A DNA stretch of 64,000 nucleotides, from IMG/VR virus record IMGVR_UViG_3300032246_001180, positions 1-64,000 of that record; one strand, 5' to 3'. Source of the DNA: a virus. Below the pieces are notes generated by a model. That model did no database searches. It saw only the letters and a program-made list of their open reading frames with translations, and had not been told where the DNA came from. How positions within the stretch are numbered: position 1 is the stretch's first letter; each line of letters starts with the position of its first letter. Made by a program: the position numbers and the translations under genes. This document shows, one piece after another, positions 46,998 to 55,275 of the stretch.

Positions 46998-47071
46998 AGC
47001 GGATTAGTGAAACGGTATCACAGAGGACTCATAATCCTCAGTTCCTAGTTCGAATCTAGGGTCCGCAACCA
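46998..47071 (+). tRNA. tRNA with CAU anticodon, initiator-like
   Basis: Acceptor begins A1, opposite A72, then GCGGAT/GTCCGC, so the 1-72 pair is broken as in bacterial initiator tRNA (3' end GCAACCA). Anticodon loop CTCATAA in GAGGA/TCCTC, T-loop TTCGAAT. The three G-C pairs of true initiators are only partly kept. The alternative is a Met or Ile2 tRNA. Confidence 0.8.
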
Positions 47072-47087
47072 ACAAGAAAGGTATATT

Positions 47088-47399
47088 ATGCAAGTGTTAG
47101 CATTGAAATTAGTTACAGGTGAAGACGTTCTTGGAGAACTAGAATCACAATCAGAAACAGAATATGTTATTTGTAATCCAGTAGGTATCTCTATTGTTCG
47201 TGGTAAAGACGGACAACCCAATGTTGGATTCTCACCCTTTCCATTACACTCAGAACAAAAGTCCGGCACAACACTTGCCTTGGCAAAGAAAAATGTAGTA
47301 TACTCTTATACTCCTGCGGAAGATTTTGTTTCAAACTACAATCAAATTTTTGGTTCTGGCATCGTTCTTCCGCCAACTAAATCATTGATTACAGGTTAA
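47088..47399 (+). CDS. Conserved phage protein, paralogue of the gene at 24020
   Basis: 103 residues. QVLALKLVTGEDVLGELES..ETEYVICNPVGISIVRGKDGQPNVGFSPFP parallels the N-terminal half of the 24020 protein. SGTTLALAKKNVVYSYTPAEDFVSNYNQIFGSG follows, resembling the DILTTFEPNDEFCEYYSNTVKK segment there. A small Sm-like beta-barrel is possible. AAGAAAGG precedes the ATG. It lies two bases before gp43, so it is probably cotranscribed with the polymerase. Confidence 0.5.
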   Translation: MQVLALKLVTGEDVLGELESQSETEYVICNPVGISIVRGKDGQPNVGFSPFPLHSEQKSGTTLALAKKNVVYSYTPAEDFVSNYNQIFGSGIVLPPTKSLITG

Positions 47400-47401
47400 A
47401 C

Positions 47402-49936
47402 TTGAGTACATTTTACACAAACGTTCAAAGCTTCGGCAATAACATACTGTATCGAGGCATCAAAGACGGCAAGAGAGTAAAAGAGAGGGTCGAGTATTCG
47501 CCTTCTCTTTATATTCCTTCCAAACGTATTACTAATTTTACCACACTAGAAGGCGACTATCTCGACCAAAAGATTTTTGGTTCGATTCGTGAAGCTCGTG
47601 ATTACATCAAACAGTTCGACAAAGTTCAAAATGCTCCGAAGATTTATGGTCAAACTCGGTTTGAATATGCGTTTATTGCGGATGAGAATCGAGGTATGGT
47701 GGATTATGACCAAGATAAAATCTCGGTTGCGGTAGTTGATATTGAAGTTGGTTCAGAGAATGGATTTCCTGATCCATATGAAGCGAACGAACCTATCACA
47801 GCTATCTGTATCAAATACTTGAACGGTGAAACCTATGTCTTTGGTTGCGGCATTTATGAAACTCAAGGCAACGAAATTTATGTCAAGTGTAGAGATGAAT
47901 GGACACTCTGTAAGCGTTTTATGGAATTGTGGACTAAGAAATGTCCCGATGTACTTACTGGTTGGAACACTAAGTTCTTTGATGAACCTTATATCATAAA
48001 TCGTTTCCGTAAAATTCTTGGTGAAGATGAAACCAAGAAATTGTCGCCATGGAATTATATTGGTGAGCGTGAAACTTTCGTCAACAATCGCCGTATGATT
48101 GCTTACAATTTGATGGGTGTTGAATCACTCGACTACATCGAACTATACAAATGGTATGCGCCAGGTGGTAAATCACAAGAATCATATCGACTAGATGCCA
48201 TTGCTCAAGTCGAATTGGGTGAAGGCAAAATTTCATATGACGAATACGATAATCTACATTCACTCTATCGTTTGAACTTTCAAAAGTTTATTGAGTATAA
48301 CATCAAAGACGTTGAACTCATTATCAAACTAGAAGAAAAACTTAAACTCATTGAACTGGCAATTACTCTTGCGTATGATACCAAGACAAATTATCAAGAT
48401 GTATTTGCACAAACTCGTATGTGGGATTCAATGACATATGCCTATCTTTTTGAGAAAGGCATTATTGTTCCACCAAGAGTTACTAAAGAGAAAGATTCCG
48501 CATTTGAAGGTGCATATGTAAAGATTCCACAAGTTGGTTTACATAATTGGGTTGCATCGTTTGACTTGAATAGTTTGTATCCTCATTTGATGATGCAATA
48601 TAATATCTCACCTGAAACATTGATTGAACCACAAGACTATACGGATGAAATGCGTAATGTTCTTTCACAAGGTGTATCTGTTGAAAAACTCTTGAAAAGA
48701 CAAATTGACACTTCAAGTTTGAAGAATGTAACTGTAACTCCTAATGGACAATTCTTCCGTACAGACATTCAAGGCTTCTTACCTAAGATGATGGAAGAAA
48801 TGTATACTGACCGTAGCAAATTCAAGAAGATGATGTTGCGAGCAAAGCAGACGTATGAAGATGAAACAGACGAATCGAAAAAATATGAAATTGAAAAACG
48901 AATTGCCAAGTATAACAACATACAACTTGCAAAGAAGGTTTCTCTTAATTCTGCTTATGGTGCTCTTGGTAGCCAGTATTTCCGCTTTTATGATTTGCGA
49001 ATGGCTCTTGGCGTTACTTCTGCTGGCCAGTTGTCTATTCGGTGGATTGAAAATAAAATAAATGAATACATGAACAAACTTCTCGGTACTGAAAGTGATT
49101 ATGTAATTGCATCTGATACCGATTCAATCTATCTCCGTATGGGTGAATTGGTCAATAAATTCATCAAAGATACCTCAGACAAACAAAAGGTAATCTCACT
49201 CATGGATAAAATCTGTGAAGAAAAGATACAACCTTATATTGACAAATCGTATCAAGAACTGGCTGATTATGTTCACGCATATGACCAGAAGATGCAGATG
49301 AAGCGTGAAGGTCTATCTGACAAAGGTATTTGGACTGCCAAGAAACGATACATTCTAAATGTATATAATAATGAAGGCGTTCAATACAACGAACCACAGA
49401 TGAAGGTAATGGGTCTAGAGATGATTAAATCATCAACACCATCATCTATTCGTGAGAAGATGAAGAAGGCTATTGAATTAATGGTGAACGGAACACAAGA
49501 AGATATTCATACATTCATTGCCGATTTCAGGAAAGAATTCAAGACGTTACCCGCTGAAGAAATTTCTTTTCCTCGGGGTTTGAACGGGCTAAATACCTAT
49601 TCCGATGCGGCGACCTTATACAAAAAAGGTACACCAATTCATGTTAAAGGTGCGATATTATATAATCATTACCTTAAACAGAAAAACTTAACCAAGAAGT
49701 ACCCGCTCATACAAGAAGGTGAGAAGTTAAAATTCACCTATCTGAAAATGCCTAATCCATTTAAAGATACTGTCATTTCGTATCCACAACGATTACCAAA
49801 AGAATTTGAATTGCAAGAGTATATCGATTATGATATGCAGTTTGATAAGGCCTTTTTAGAACCAATCAAAGTAATTTTGGACTGTATGGGTTGGTCAACA
49901 GAAAAAACTAGTTCTATAGAGGATTTCTTCACATGA
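47402..49936 (+). CDS. 43: DNA polymerase gp43
   Basis: 844 residues, family B. The start is a TTG at 47402, giving STFYTNVQSFGNNILYRGI, which matches the T4 N-terminus. Exonuclease motifs are VVDIEVGSENGFPDP near 115 and GWNTKFFDEPYI near 190. Polymerase motif A is SFDLNSLYPHL near 388, motif B SLNSAYGALGSQYFRFYD near 515 and motif C ASDTDSIYL near 570. The C-terminal SSIEDFFT is a clamp-binding tail like T4 SLDFLFG. One uninterrupted ORF, no intein. Confidence 0.95.
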   Translation: MSTFYTNVQSFGNNILYRGIKDGKRVKERVEYSPSLYIPSKRITNFTTLEGDYLDQKIFGSIREARDYIKQFDKVQNAPKIYGQTRFEYAFIADENRGMVDYDQDKISVAVVDIEVGSENGFPDPYEANEPITAICIKYLNGETYVFGCGIYETQGNEIYVKCRDEWTLCKRFMELWTKKCPDVLTGWNTKFFDEPYIINRFRKILGEDETKKLSPWNYIGERETFVNNRRMIAYNLMGVESLDYIELYKWYAPGGKSQESYRLDAIAQVELGEGKISYDEYDNLHSLYRLNFQKFIEYNIKDVELIIKLEEKLKLIELAITLAYDTKTNYQDVFAQTRMWDSMTYAYLFEKGIIVPPRVTKEKDSAFEGAYVKIPQVGLHNWVASFDLNSLYPHLMMQYNISPETLIEPQDYTDEMRNVLSQGVSVEKLLKRQIDTSSLKNVTVTPNGQFFRTDIQGFLPKMMEEMYTDRSKFKKMMLRAKQTYEDETDESKKYEIEKRIAKYNNIQLAKKVSLNSAYGALGSQYFRFYDLRMALGVTSAGQLSIRWIENKINEYMNKLLGTESDYVIASDTDSIYLRMGELVNKFIKDTSDKQKVISLMDKICEEKIQPYIDKSYQELADYVHAYDQKMQMKREGLSDKGIWTAKKRYILNVYNNEGVQYNEPQMKVMGLEMIKSSTPSSIREKMKKAIELMVNGTQEDIHTFIADFRKEFKTLPAEEISFPRGLNGLNTYSDAATLYKKGTPIHVKGAILYNHYLKQKNLTKKYPLIQEGEKLKFTYLKMPNPFKDTVISYPQRLPKEFELQEYIDYDMQFDKAFLEPIKVILDCMGWSTEKTSSIEDFFT

Positions 49937-50901
49937 TATACTTAACGCTTTTATCAGCATTATTATTATCAGGTATCGCCGCATACTATTCAGTTATTGG
50001 CCTTGCCGCAATCTTTACAGGTGCGTTTTGGCCAATTGTCTTTATGGGTTCCGTCCTTGAAATGAGTAAGTTGGTAACTACGTCATGGTTATATCGTAAT
50101 TGGAAAACTTGTCCGTTTCTCCTAAAAACATATCTGACGACCGCAGTTGTTATTCTAATGTTAATTACCAGTATGGGTATCTTTGGTTTCTTATCGAAGT
50201 CCCATATTGATTCAACACTAGATGCTGGTGCCAATTCGGTTGAAATCAAAACACTATCTCAGCAAGAGAAGATTGCCAAAGAACGATTGGACTATCTACT
50301 TGCTCGTGCCAAAGATCCATCTACAGCAAGTAATAAATTAGACAAACAGATACAAGAAACACAAAAAGAACTGAAAGAAATTTCTAACAAAAAATTGCCA
50401 CTATTGCGTGAAGAAAATAAATTGATTGCCGAAGTTGGACCAATTAAATATGTTGGTGAAATGGTTTATGGTAGTGAAGACGATAATGCTATTGACAAAG
50501 CTGTTCGTTTGGTAATTATGTTAATCATGGTTGTATTTGACCCGTTAGCTGTGTTATTATTGATAGCAGCAAATATGTCTATGAATCGAAAACGCAAAGA
50601 AGAAGAAAATGGTGTCATTCAATTCTTTGAGAGGGCAAGAAGTCATGCACAAGAACTTGACCGTGATGCGGCCGAATTAAAAGTTGAAGAACCAAAAGTT
50701 GATGAGTCTATTAAAGTAGAGAAAGAAAATTTGGCTACAATGGATGAAAAATCTGAAAGCATTGTTATAGATGAAGCCTCAGGTGAAAGTATTCCACCAT
50801 TAGGTAAAACTAAACGTGGATTTCCCAATAGAAAATCAAAAGAACTTGGACCAAATTATGATTATAATGCTGAGTATGCTTTTAAAGAAAAAGAAAAATG
50901 A
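49933..50901 (+). CDS. Membrane protein with coiled coil and acidic tail
   Basis: 322 residues. Hydrophobic segments lie at about 1-28, 32-52, 68-88 and 190-215. A charged coiled-coil loop (IKTLSQQEKIAKERLDYLLARAKD...KQIQETQKELKEISNKK) lies between the third and fourth. The C-terminal 100 residues are acidic and disordered, ending in DYNAEYAFKEKEK. A similar layout occurs in T4-like cyanophages after gp43, without known function. It overlaps gp43 and the oxygenase by four bases each. Confidence 0.6.
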   Translation: MIYLTLLSALLLSGIAAYYSVIGLAAIFTGAFWPIVFMGSVLEMSKLVTTSWLYRNWKTCPFLLKTYLTTAVVILMLITSMGIFGFLSKSHIDSTLDAGANSVEIKTLSQQEKIAKERLDYLLARAKDPSTASNKLDKQIQETQKELKEISNKKLPLLREENKLIAEVGPIKYVGEMVYGSEDDNAIDKAVRLVIMLIMVVFDPLAVLLLIAANMSMNRKRKEEENGVIQFFERARSHAQELDRDAAELKVEEPKVDESIKVEKENLATMDEKSESIVIDEASGESIPPLGKTKRGFPNRKSKELGPNYDYNAEYAFKEKEK

Positions 50902-51500
50902 CATTTCAAAAACACGGATTTGAAGTCGTTCCTAATGCGGTTGGTTCGGAAACTTGTGATTTGTTATCAAGAAATATAAGACAGATTGCAAATAATTACA
51001 GGTTTATAACCAAATCTGGTTTGTATCAAAGCGATGATTTGGTTGAAAAGTGTTACAGTAAATATGGCGTAGAATCTTTAGAGGTATTATCAGAAATGTT
51101 AATACCAAAAATTGAAAAGGTTGTCAATAAAGTATTGGTACCAAGTTATACATATTGTAGAATATATTATAATGAAGCAGAAATGCCAGAACATTTGGAT
51201 AGACCTAGTTGTGAGTATTCAGTAACACTTACACTATCGGTAACCGATGAACCTTGGGAAATTTGGTTTAAAGATTTAACAGGAAACACACAAGCACTAA
51301 GTCTTGATGTAGGTTCTATGTGTGTATACGAAGGTGCCAAAATTCCACATTGGCGTACTAAGTATAAAGGCAAAGAACAAATTCAAGCCTTTCTACACTA
51401 TGTTGATGTAAATGGTTCATTTGCAGATTTTAAGTATGATGGTCGTCCTATGATGGGATTACATCCTAGTATGAGGCGTAAAAATTTTAACATAAGGTGA
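50898..51500 (+). CDS. 2-oxoglutarate/Fe(II)-type oxygenase, second copy
   Basis: 200 residues. PEHLDRPSCEYSVTLTLS carries HxD (H99, D101), and GAKIPHWRTKYKGKEQIQAFLHYVD the second His (H151) and a basic co-substrate residue. The N-terminal FQKHGFEVVPNAVGSETCDLLSRNI is typical of phytanoyl-type family members. It differs clearly from the copies at 26678 and 52581. It lies between the membrane protein and uvsX. Substrate unknown. Confidence 0.65.
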   Translation: MTFQKHGFEVVPNAVGSETCDLLSRNIRQIANNYRFITKSGLYQSDDLVEKCYSKYGVESLEVLSEMLIPKIEKVVNKVLVPSYTYCRIYYNEAEMPEHLDRPSCEYSVTLTLSVTDEPWEIWFKDLTGNTQALSLDVGSMCVYEGAKIPHWRTKYKGKEQIQAFLHYVDVNGSFADFKYDGRPMMGLHPSMRRKNFNIR

Positions 51501-51504
51501 TTAT

Positions 51505-52578
51505 ATGAGTATTCTAGACAAAATTAAAAAGAACAGCAGTATCAAAGAGTCTGCAATTCTATCAAAATCAAAATTCTTCACACAGAAGGATATGATACCC
51601 ACAGCGATTCCAATCATCAACGTGGCTTTATCAGGAAAACTAGACGGTGGTTTGACACCAGGTCTTACAATGTGGGCAGGTCCTTCTAAACACTTTAAGA
51701 CGGCCTTTAGTTTATTGATGGCCAAATCTTACTTGGACAAATATCCAGATGCAGCACTATTATTCTATGATTCGGAGTTTGGTACTCCGCAGTCTTATTT
51801 TGATTCTTTTAATATCGACACAAACAGGGTGCTCCATACTCCTCTTACAGATATTGAACAACTCAAGTTCGACATAATGCAACAGTTGACTAGTTTAGAA
51901 CGTGATGATAAATTGATTATTGTTATTGATTCTATTGGTAACTTGGCCTCAAAGAAAGAAGTTGATGATGCACTTGAAGGCAAATCTGTTGCAGATATGT
52001 CCCGAGCTAAACAAATTAAATCGTTGTTTCGTATGGTAACTCCACACTTAACAATGAAAGATATTCCAATGATTGTTGTTAATCATACATACAAAGAAAT
52101 TGGTATGTTCCCAAAAGATATTGTTGGTGGTGGTACAGGTTCATATTACTCCGCAGACAACATCTTTATTCTTGGTCGTCAACAAGAAAAAGAAGGCACA
52201 GAAGTTGTTGGTTATAATTTTATTATTAATGTAGAAAAATCCCGTTATGTTAAAGAAAAATCTAAAATTCCTGTTACTGTATCTTTTGATGGCGGCATCA
52301 GCAAGTGGTCTGGCCTTTTGGATATTGCAATTGAATCCGGACACGTTATCAAGCCTAGCAATGGTTGGTATTCAAAAGTAGATAAAGATTCAGGTGAAGT
52401 TGAAGACAAGAAGTATCGCATCAAAGATACGGACACTAAAGAATTCTGGATGCCAATTCTCAAACAAGAAACTTTCCGTGATTTTGTAGAAGACAAATAT
52501 AGTATCTCTACAGGCAACATTATGAAACCTGAAGATGTGGCAGAAGCTTTTGATATTGAAACAATGAATGGTGCATAA
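51505..52578 (+). CDS. uvsX: RecA-like recombinase UvsX
   Basis: 357 residues. The Walker A variant is GPSKHFKT (59-66), like T4 GPSKSFKS. ALLFYDSEFG, LIIVIDSIGNLASKK (Walker B), MIVVNHTYKE and the DNA-loop region KDIVGGGTGSYYSADNIFILGR follow. It makes the presynaptic filament for strand exchange, with UvsY (22097) as loader. The length is near the T4 protein (391). Both neighbours are 2OG oxygenases. Confidence 0.93.
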   Translation: MSILDKIKKNSSIKESAILSKSKFFTQKDMIPTAIPIINVALSGKLDGGLTPGLTMWAGPSKHFKTAFSLLMAKSYLDKYPDAALLFYDSEFGTPQSYFDSFNIDTNRVLHTPLTDIEQLKFDIMQQLTSLERDDKLIIVIDSIGNLASKKEVDDALEGKSVADMSRAKQIKSLFRMVTPHLTMKDIPMIVVNHTYKEIGMFPKDIVGGGTGSYYSADNIFILGRQQEKEGTEVVGYNFIINVEKSRYVKEKSKIPVTVSFDGGISKWSGLLDIAIESGHVIKPSNGWYSKVDKDSGEVEDKKYRIKDTDTKEFWMPILKQETFRDFVEDKYSISTGNIMKPEDVAEAFDIETMNGA

Positions 52579-52580
52579 AA

Positions 52581-53219
52581 ATGGAAATTGTCTATTCAGA
52601 TAATTTGCCTCATGTTTTAATTATTAAAAATTTTTATTCCGAAGAAGAGGTGAATACTATATGGAAAGAATTAGAAACTGTGCATCTGATGGACAAAACA
52701 CAATCTAAGAAAATTGGTGGAGCAGAATCAGAACACGGACCACTTAAAAAAGCTATAGGTAAATGGATATATTATGAAGAAACTCCTGATAACGAATTAC
52801 TAAAAATATCTCACAAGGTTAAAAATCATGCGGATATTTTTACAGAATATAGTGATTACTATAAAGATTTGAAATTGGACTTGTGTGTGTCTAATGTTTT
52901 AATTTCATATTATTCTAATGGTGGTTTTTATAAACCACATACAGACTTTAGTTACATAACAGCTTGCTCTTATTTTTTCAAAGAACCAAAAAAGTTTTCT
53001 GGTGGAAATTTTCTAATAAAACAAAGAGAAAAAACATATGTTTCGGATCCATCTAAATTTGATGCAGACATAGAAATTGAAAATAATATGATTGTTATTT
53101 TTCCAGGACATTATTTACATCAAGCGAAAAAAGTTGAAATGAATAGTAAAGACTTTGGTTATGGTAGATATTGTATATCACAATTTTATAACGTTTTTAA
53201 AAGAAAAGAAAATGATTGA
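52581..53219 (+). CDS. 2-oxoglutarate/Fe(II)-dependent oxygenase, third copy
   Basis: 212 residues. FYKPHTDFSYITACSYF gives HxD (H120, D122), FPGHYLHQAKKVE the distal His (H177 or H180) and GYGRYCISQFYNVF the Arg (R196). LPHVLIIKNFYSEEEVNTIWKEL at the N-terminus is typical of PKHD-type members. It ends overlapping the SGNH hydrolase start by eight bases. Substrate unknown. Confidence 0.75.
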   Translation: MEIVYSDNLPHVLIIKNFYSEEEVNTIWKELETVHLMDKTQSKKIGGAESEHGPLKKAIGKWIYYEETPDNELLKISHKVKNHADIFTEYSDYYKDLKLDLCVSNVLISYYSNGGFYKPHTDFSYITACSYFFKEPKKFSGGNFLIKQREKTYVSDPSKFDADIEIENNMIVIFPGHYLHQAKKVEMNSKDFGYGRYCISQFYNVFKRKEND

Positions 53220-53610
53220 TTGTTTAATTATGGGCGACAGCATTGCTGTAGGCACACATATGTTTAGTAAGCAATGTGCTGTAATTGCTAAAGGCGGTAT
53301 CAATAGCTATCAATGGGTTAATAAAAATCTTGACAAGGCGCCTTATCAAGCAAAAACTGTTATCATCAGTTTAGGAAGTAATGACCATCAATATGTTAAA
53401 ACCGAAAATGAATTGCACACCATTCGTCAGTTAACCAAAGCAGATAGAGTTTATTGGATTCTACCAGCTATCAAACCTGATATACAAGAAACGATTAAAA
53501 AAGTTGCCGCATATTATGGAGATATAGTATTGCCCATCACCAAATTACAACCCGATGGCATACATCCATCATGGGCGGGTTATAAAGAAATAGTGGAGAA
53601 GACAAAATGA
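53212..53610 (+). CDS. Small SGNH/GDSL-type hydrolase
   Basis: 132 residues from ATG 53212, which fits the domain start (a longer upstream frame lies within the oxygenase gene). IMGDSIAVG holds Ser10, AKGGIN the block II Gly, SLGSNDH the Asn57, and QPDGIHPSWAGY Asp115 and His118. All four SGNH blocks are therefore present in a very short protein. It may deacylate a sugar or lipid. It overlaps the next gene by four bases. Confidence 0.7.
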   Translation: MIDCLIMGDSIAVGTHMFSKQCAVIAKGGINSYQWVNKNLDKAPYQAKTVIISLGSNDHQYVKTENELHTIRQLTKADRVYWILPAIKPDIQETIKKVAAYYGDIVLPITKLQPDGIHPSWAGYKEIVEKTK

Positions 53611-53927
53611 TTGAAGGTATAGATTTCTGTTTCATTTATCCTAAAGATGATAAGACTACAGTACATATCAAACTATTAGATGGACCTTATAAAGATACCA
53701 CATTCAAATATGGTAAGGTAAAGTTTGAAGAAAAAAATGAACAAATGTATTTACTTTTTGGTTACGATGTGTTAGAATCTACTGTGAGCAAGCCAAAGAA
53801 GCTAGAAAAAGATAGCGACTTTAAAAACCATATTGGTGACCTATTGGTAGAAATTATGTCATCTAACATTGAACAGGAAATTATTGATGAAGTTGGAACT
53901 GACAATATTAAAGAATCTAGTCTATAA
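53607..53927 (+). CDS. Conserved unknown protein before gp41
   Basis: 106 residues. GIDFCFIYPKDDKTTVHIKLLDGPYKDTTFKYGKVKFEEKNEQMYLLFGYDVLEST is a beta-rich domain; the C-terminus is helical and acidic (HIGDLLVEIMSSNIEQEIIDEVG). It is coupled to the SGNH gene and overlaps gp41 by 41 bases. The position next to the helicase is seen in other T4-like phages, but the role is unknown. Confidence 0.5.
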   Translation: MIEGIDFCFIYPKDDKTTVHIKLLDGPYKDTTFKYGKVKFEEKNEQMYLLFGYDVLESTVSKPKKLEKDSDFKNHIGDLLVEIMSSNIEQEIIDEVGTDNIKESSL

Positions 53928-55275
53928 TGAAGACTATCTCAGAAAAGTATTACCGTTTTTAAAGACCGAATATTTTTCATCCAACGTTGAAAGGGTGTTG
54001 TTTAGTGAAATTACATCATTCACAGAATCTTATAATAATACACCAACGATTGAAGCACTTGCATTGGCCGTCAAAGAGAGGCGTAATCTTACGGATGATG
54101 AAGTGGAGAAGTGCCAAGAATATCTTAAAGACATTGCAGCTTCTAAAGAAGAGCAATCCGAAGTTCAATGGCTTACTGATAAGACCGAAAAGTTTTGTCA
54201 AGAGAAAGCCATATACAATGCAGTATTGGGGTCTATTTCTATTCTCGATGGAAAAGACAAAACGAATGACAAAGGTGCGATTCCCAAGATACTATCGGAC
54301 GCCTTGGCGGTAAGTTTCGATAACTCTGTTGGCCATGATTATTTGGAGAACTCTGATGAACGATATGAATTCTATCACAGAAAAGAAGAACGAATCCCAT
54401 TCGACTTGGACCTCTTTAACAAGATTACAAAAGGTGGCCTACCTGCCAAAACTCTTAATATTGCTCTTGCTGGCACCGGTGTTGGCAAGTCTTTGTTTAT
54501 GTGCCATGTTGCCGCTTCGTGTATGTCTTTGGGTAAAAATGTATTGTACATCACCCTTGAGATGGCTGAAGAAAAAATTGCTGAACGTATTGATGCTAAC
54601 TTGCTCAATGTTTCTTTGGATGATTTGATTGAATTACCAAAAGATATGTATGATAGGAAAGTACAGAAGGTCCGTGAAAAGACTACAGGCAAACTTATCA
54701 TTAAAGAGTATCCAACCGCAGCTGCTTCCACAACACATTTCAGAACATTATTAAATGAACTTAATCTCAAACGCAATTTTGTACCTGATATTATCTTTAT
54801 TGATTATCTTAACATCTGTTGTAGTTCTCGTATTAAGGCTGGTGCAAATATTAATTCATACACCTACGTTAAGTCGATTGCAGAAGAGCTTAGAGGCTTG
54901 GCTGTTGAGCATAATGTTCCTATTGTATCTGCGACACAAACTACCAGATCCGGATTTACATCAAGTGATCCAGGACTTGAAGATACGTCTGAGTCGTTCG
55001 GACTTCCCGCCACCGCAGACTTGATGTTTGCTTTGATTTCTTCTGAAGAACTGGAAGAACTTGGACAGATTATGGTCAAACAGTTGAAGAACAGATATAA
55101 TGATCCAACATATTTCAAAAGATTCACCGTTGGTATTGACAGGTCAAAAATGAAACTGTATGATATTGAACAATCTGCTCAAACAGGTCTTGCAGATGCT
55201 GGCCACGATAAACCATTAAATACTTTTGGTGAACGTGAAAGACAACCTAAGAAGTTTAGTGGATTTAAAGTATGA
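53887..55275 (+). CDS. 41: Replicative DNA helicase gp41
   Basis: 462 residues from ATG 53887, where the T4-like N-terminus begins (LELTILKNLVYNEDYLRKVLPFLKTEYF); a TTG at 53869 would add six residues. Walker A is LAGTGVGKSL near 194-203, with VLYITLEMAEEKIAERIDAN, PDIIFIDYLNICCSSRI (Walker B) and a C-terminal IMVKQLKNRYNDPTYFKRFTVGID. It is the DnaB-like hexameric helicase that works with the gp61 primase (not in the window). Confidence 0.93.
   Translation: MKLELTILKNLVYNEDYLRKVLPFLKTEYFSSNVERVLFSEITSFTESYNNTPTIEALALAVKERRNLTDDEVEKCQEYLKDIAASKEEQSEVQWLTDKTEKFCQEKAIYNAVLGSISILDGKDKTNDKGAIPKILSDALAVSFDNSVGHDYLENSDERYEFYHRKEERIPFDLDLFNKITKGGLPAKTLNIALAGTGVGKSLFMCHVAASCMSLGKNVLYITLEMAEEKIAERIDANLLNVSLDDLIELPKDMYDRKVQKVREKTTGKLIIKEYPTAAASTTHFRTLLNELNLKRNFVPDIIFIDYLNICCSSRIKAGANINSYTYVKSIAEELRGLAVEHNVPIVSATQTTRSGFTSSDPGLEDTSESFGLPATADLMFALISSEELEELGQIMVKQLKNRYNDPTYFKRFTVGIDRSKMKLYDIEQSAQTGLADAGHDKPLNTFGERERQPKKFSGFKV

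Noticed and set aside
42199-47269. Many minus-strand ORFs across the tRNA array with repeated NRTG-type motifs
   Set aside because: They are antisense readings of tRNA T-arms and anticodon arms; they have no ribosome sites and their motifs recur at tRNA positions.
47402-49936. Intein or homing endonuclease in gp43, gp17 or gp41
   Set aside because: All three read through their conserved motifs without insertions.
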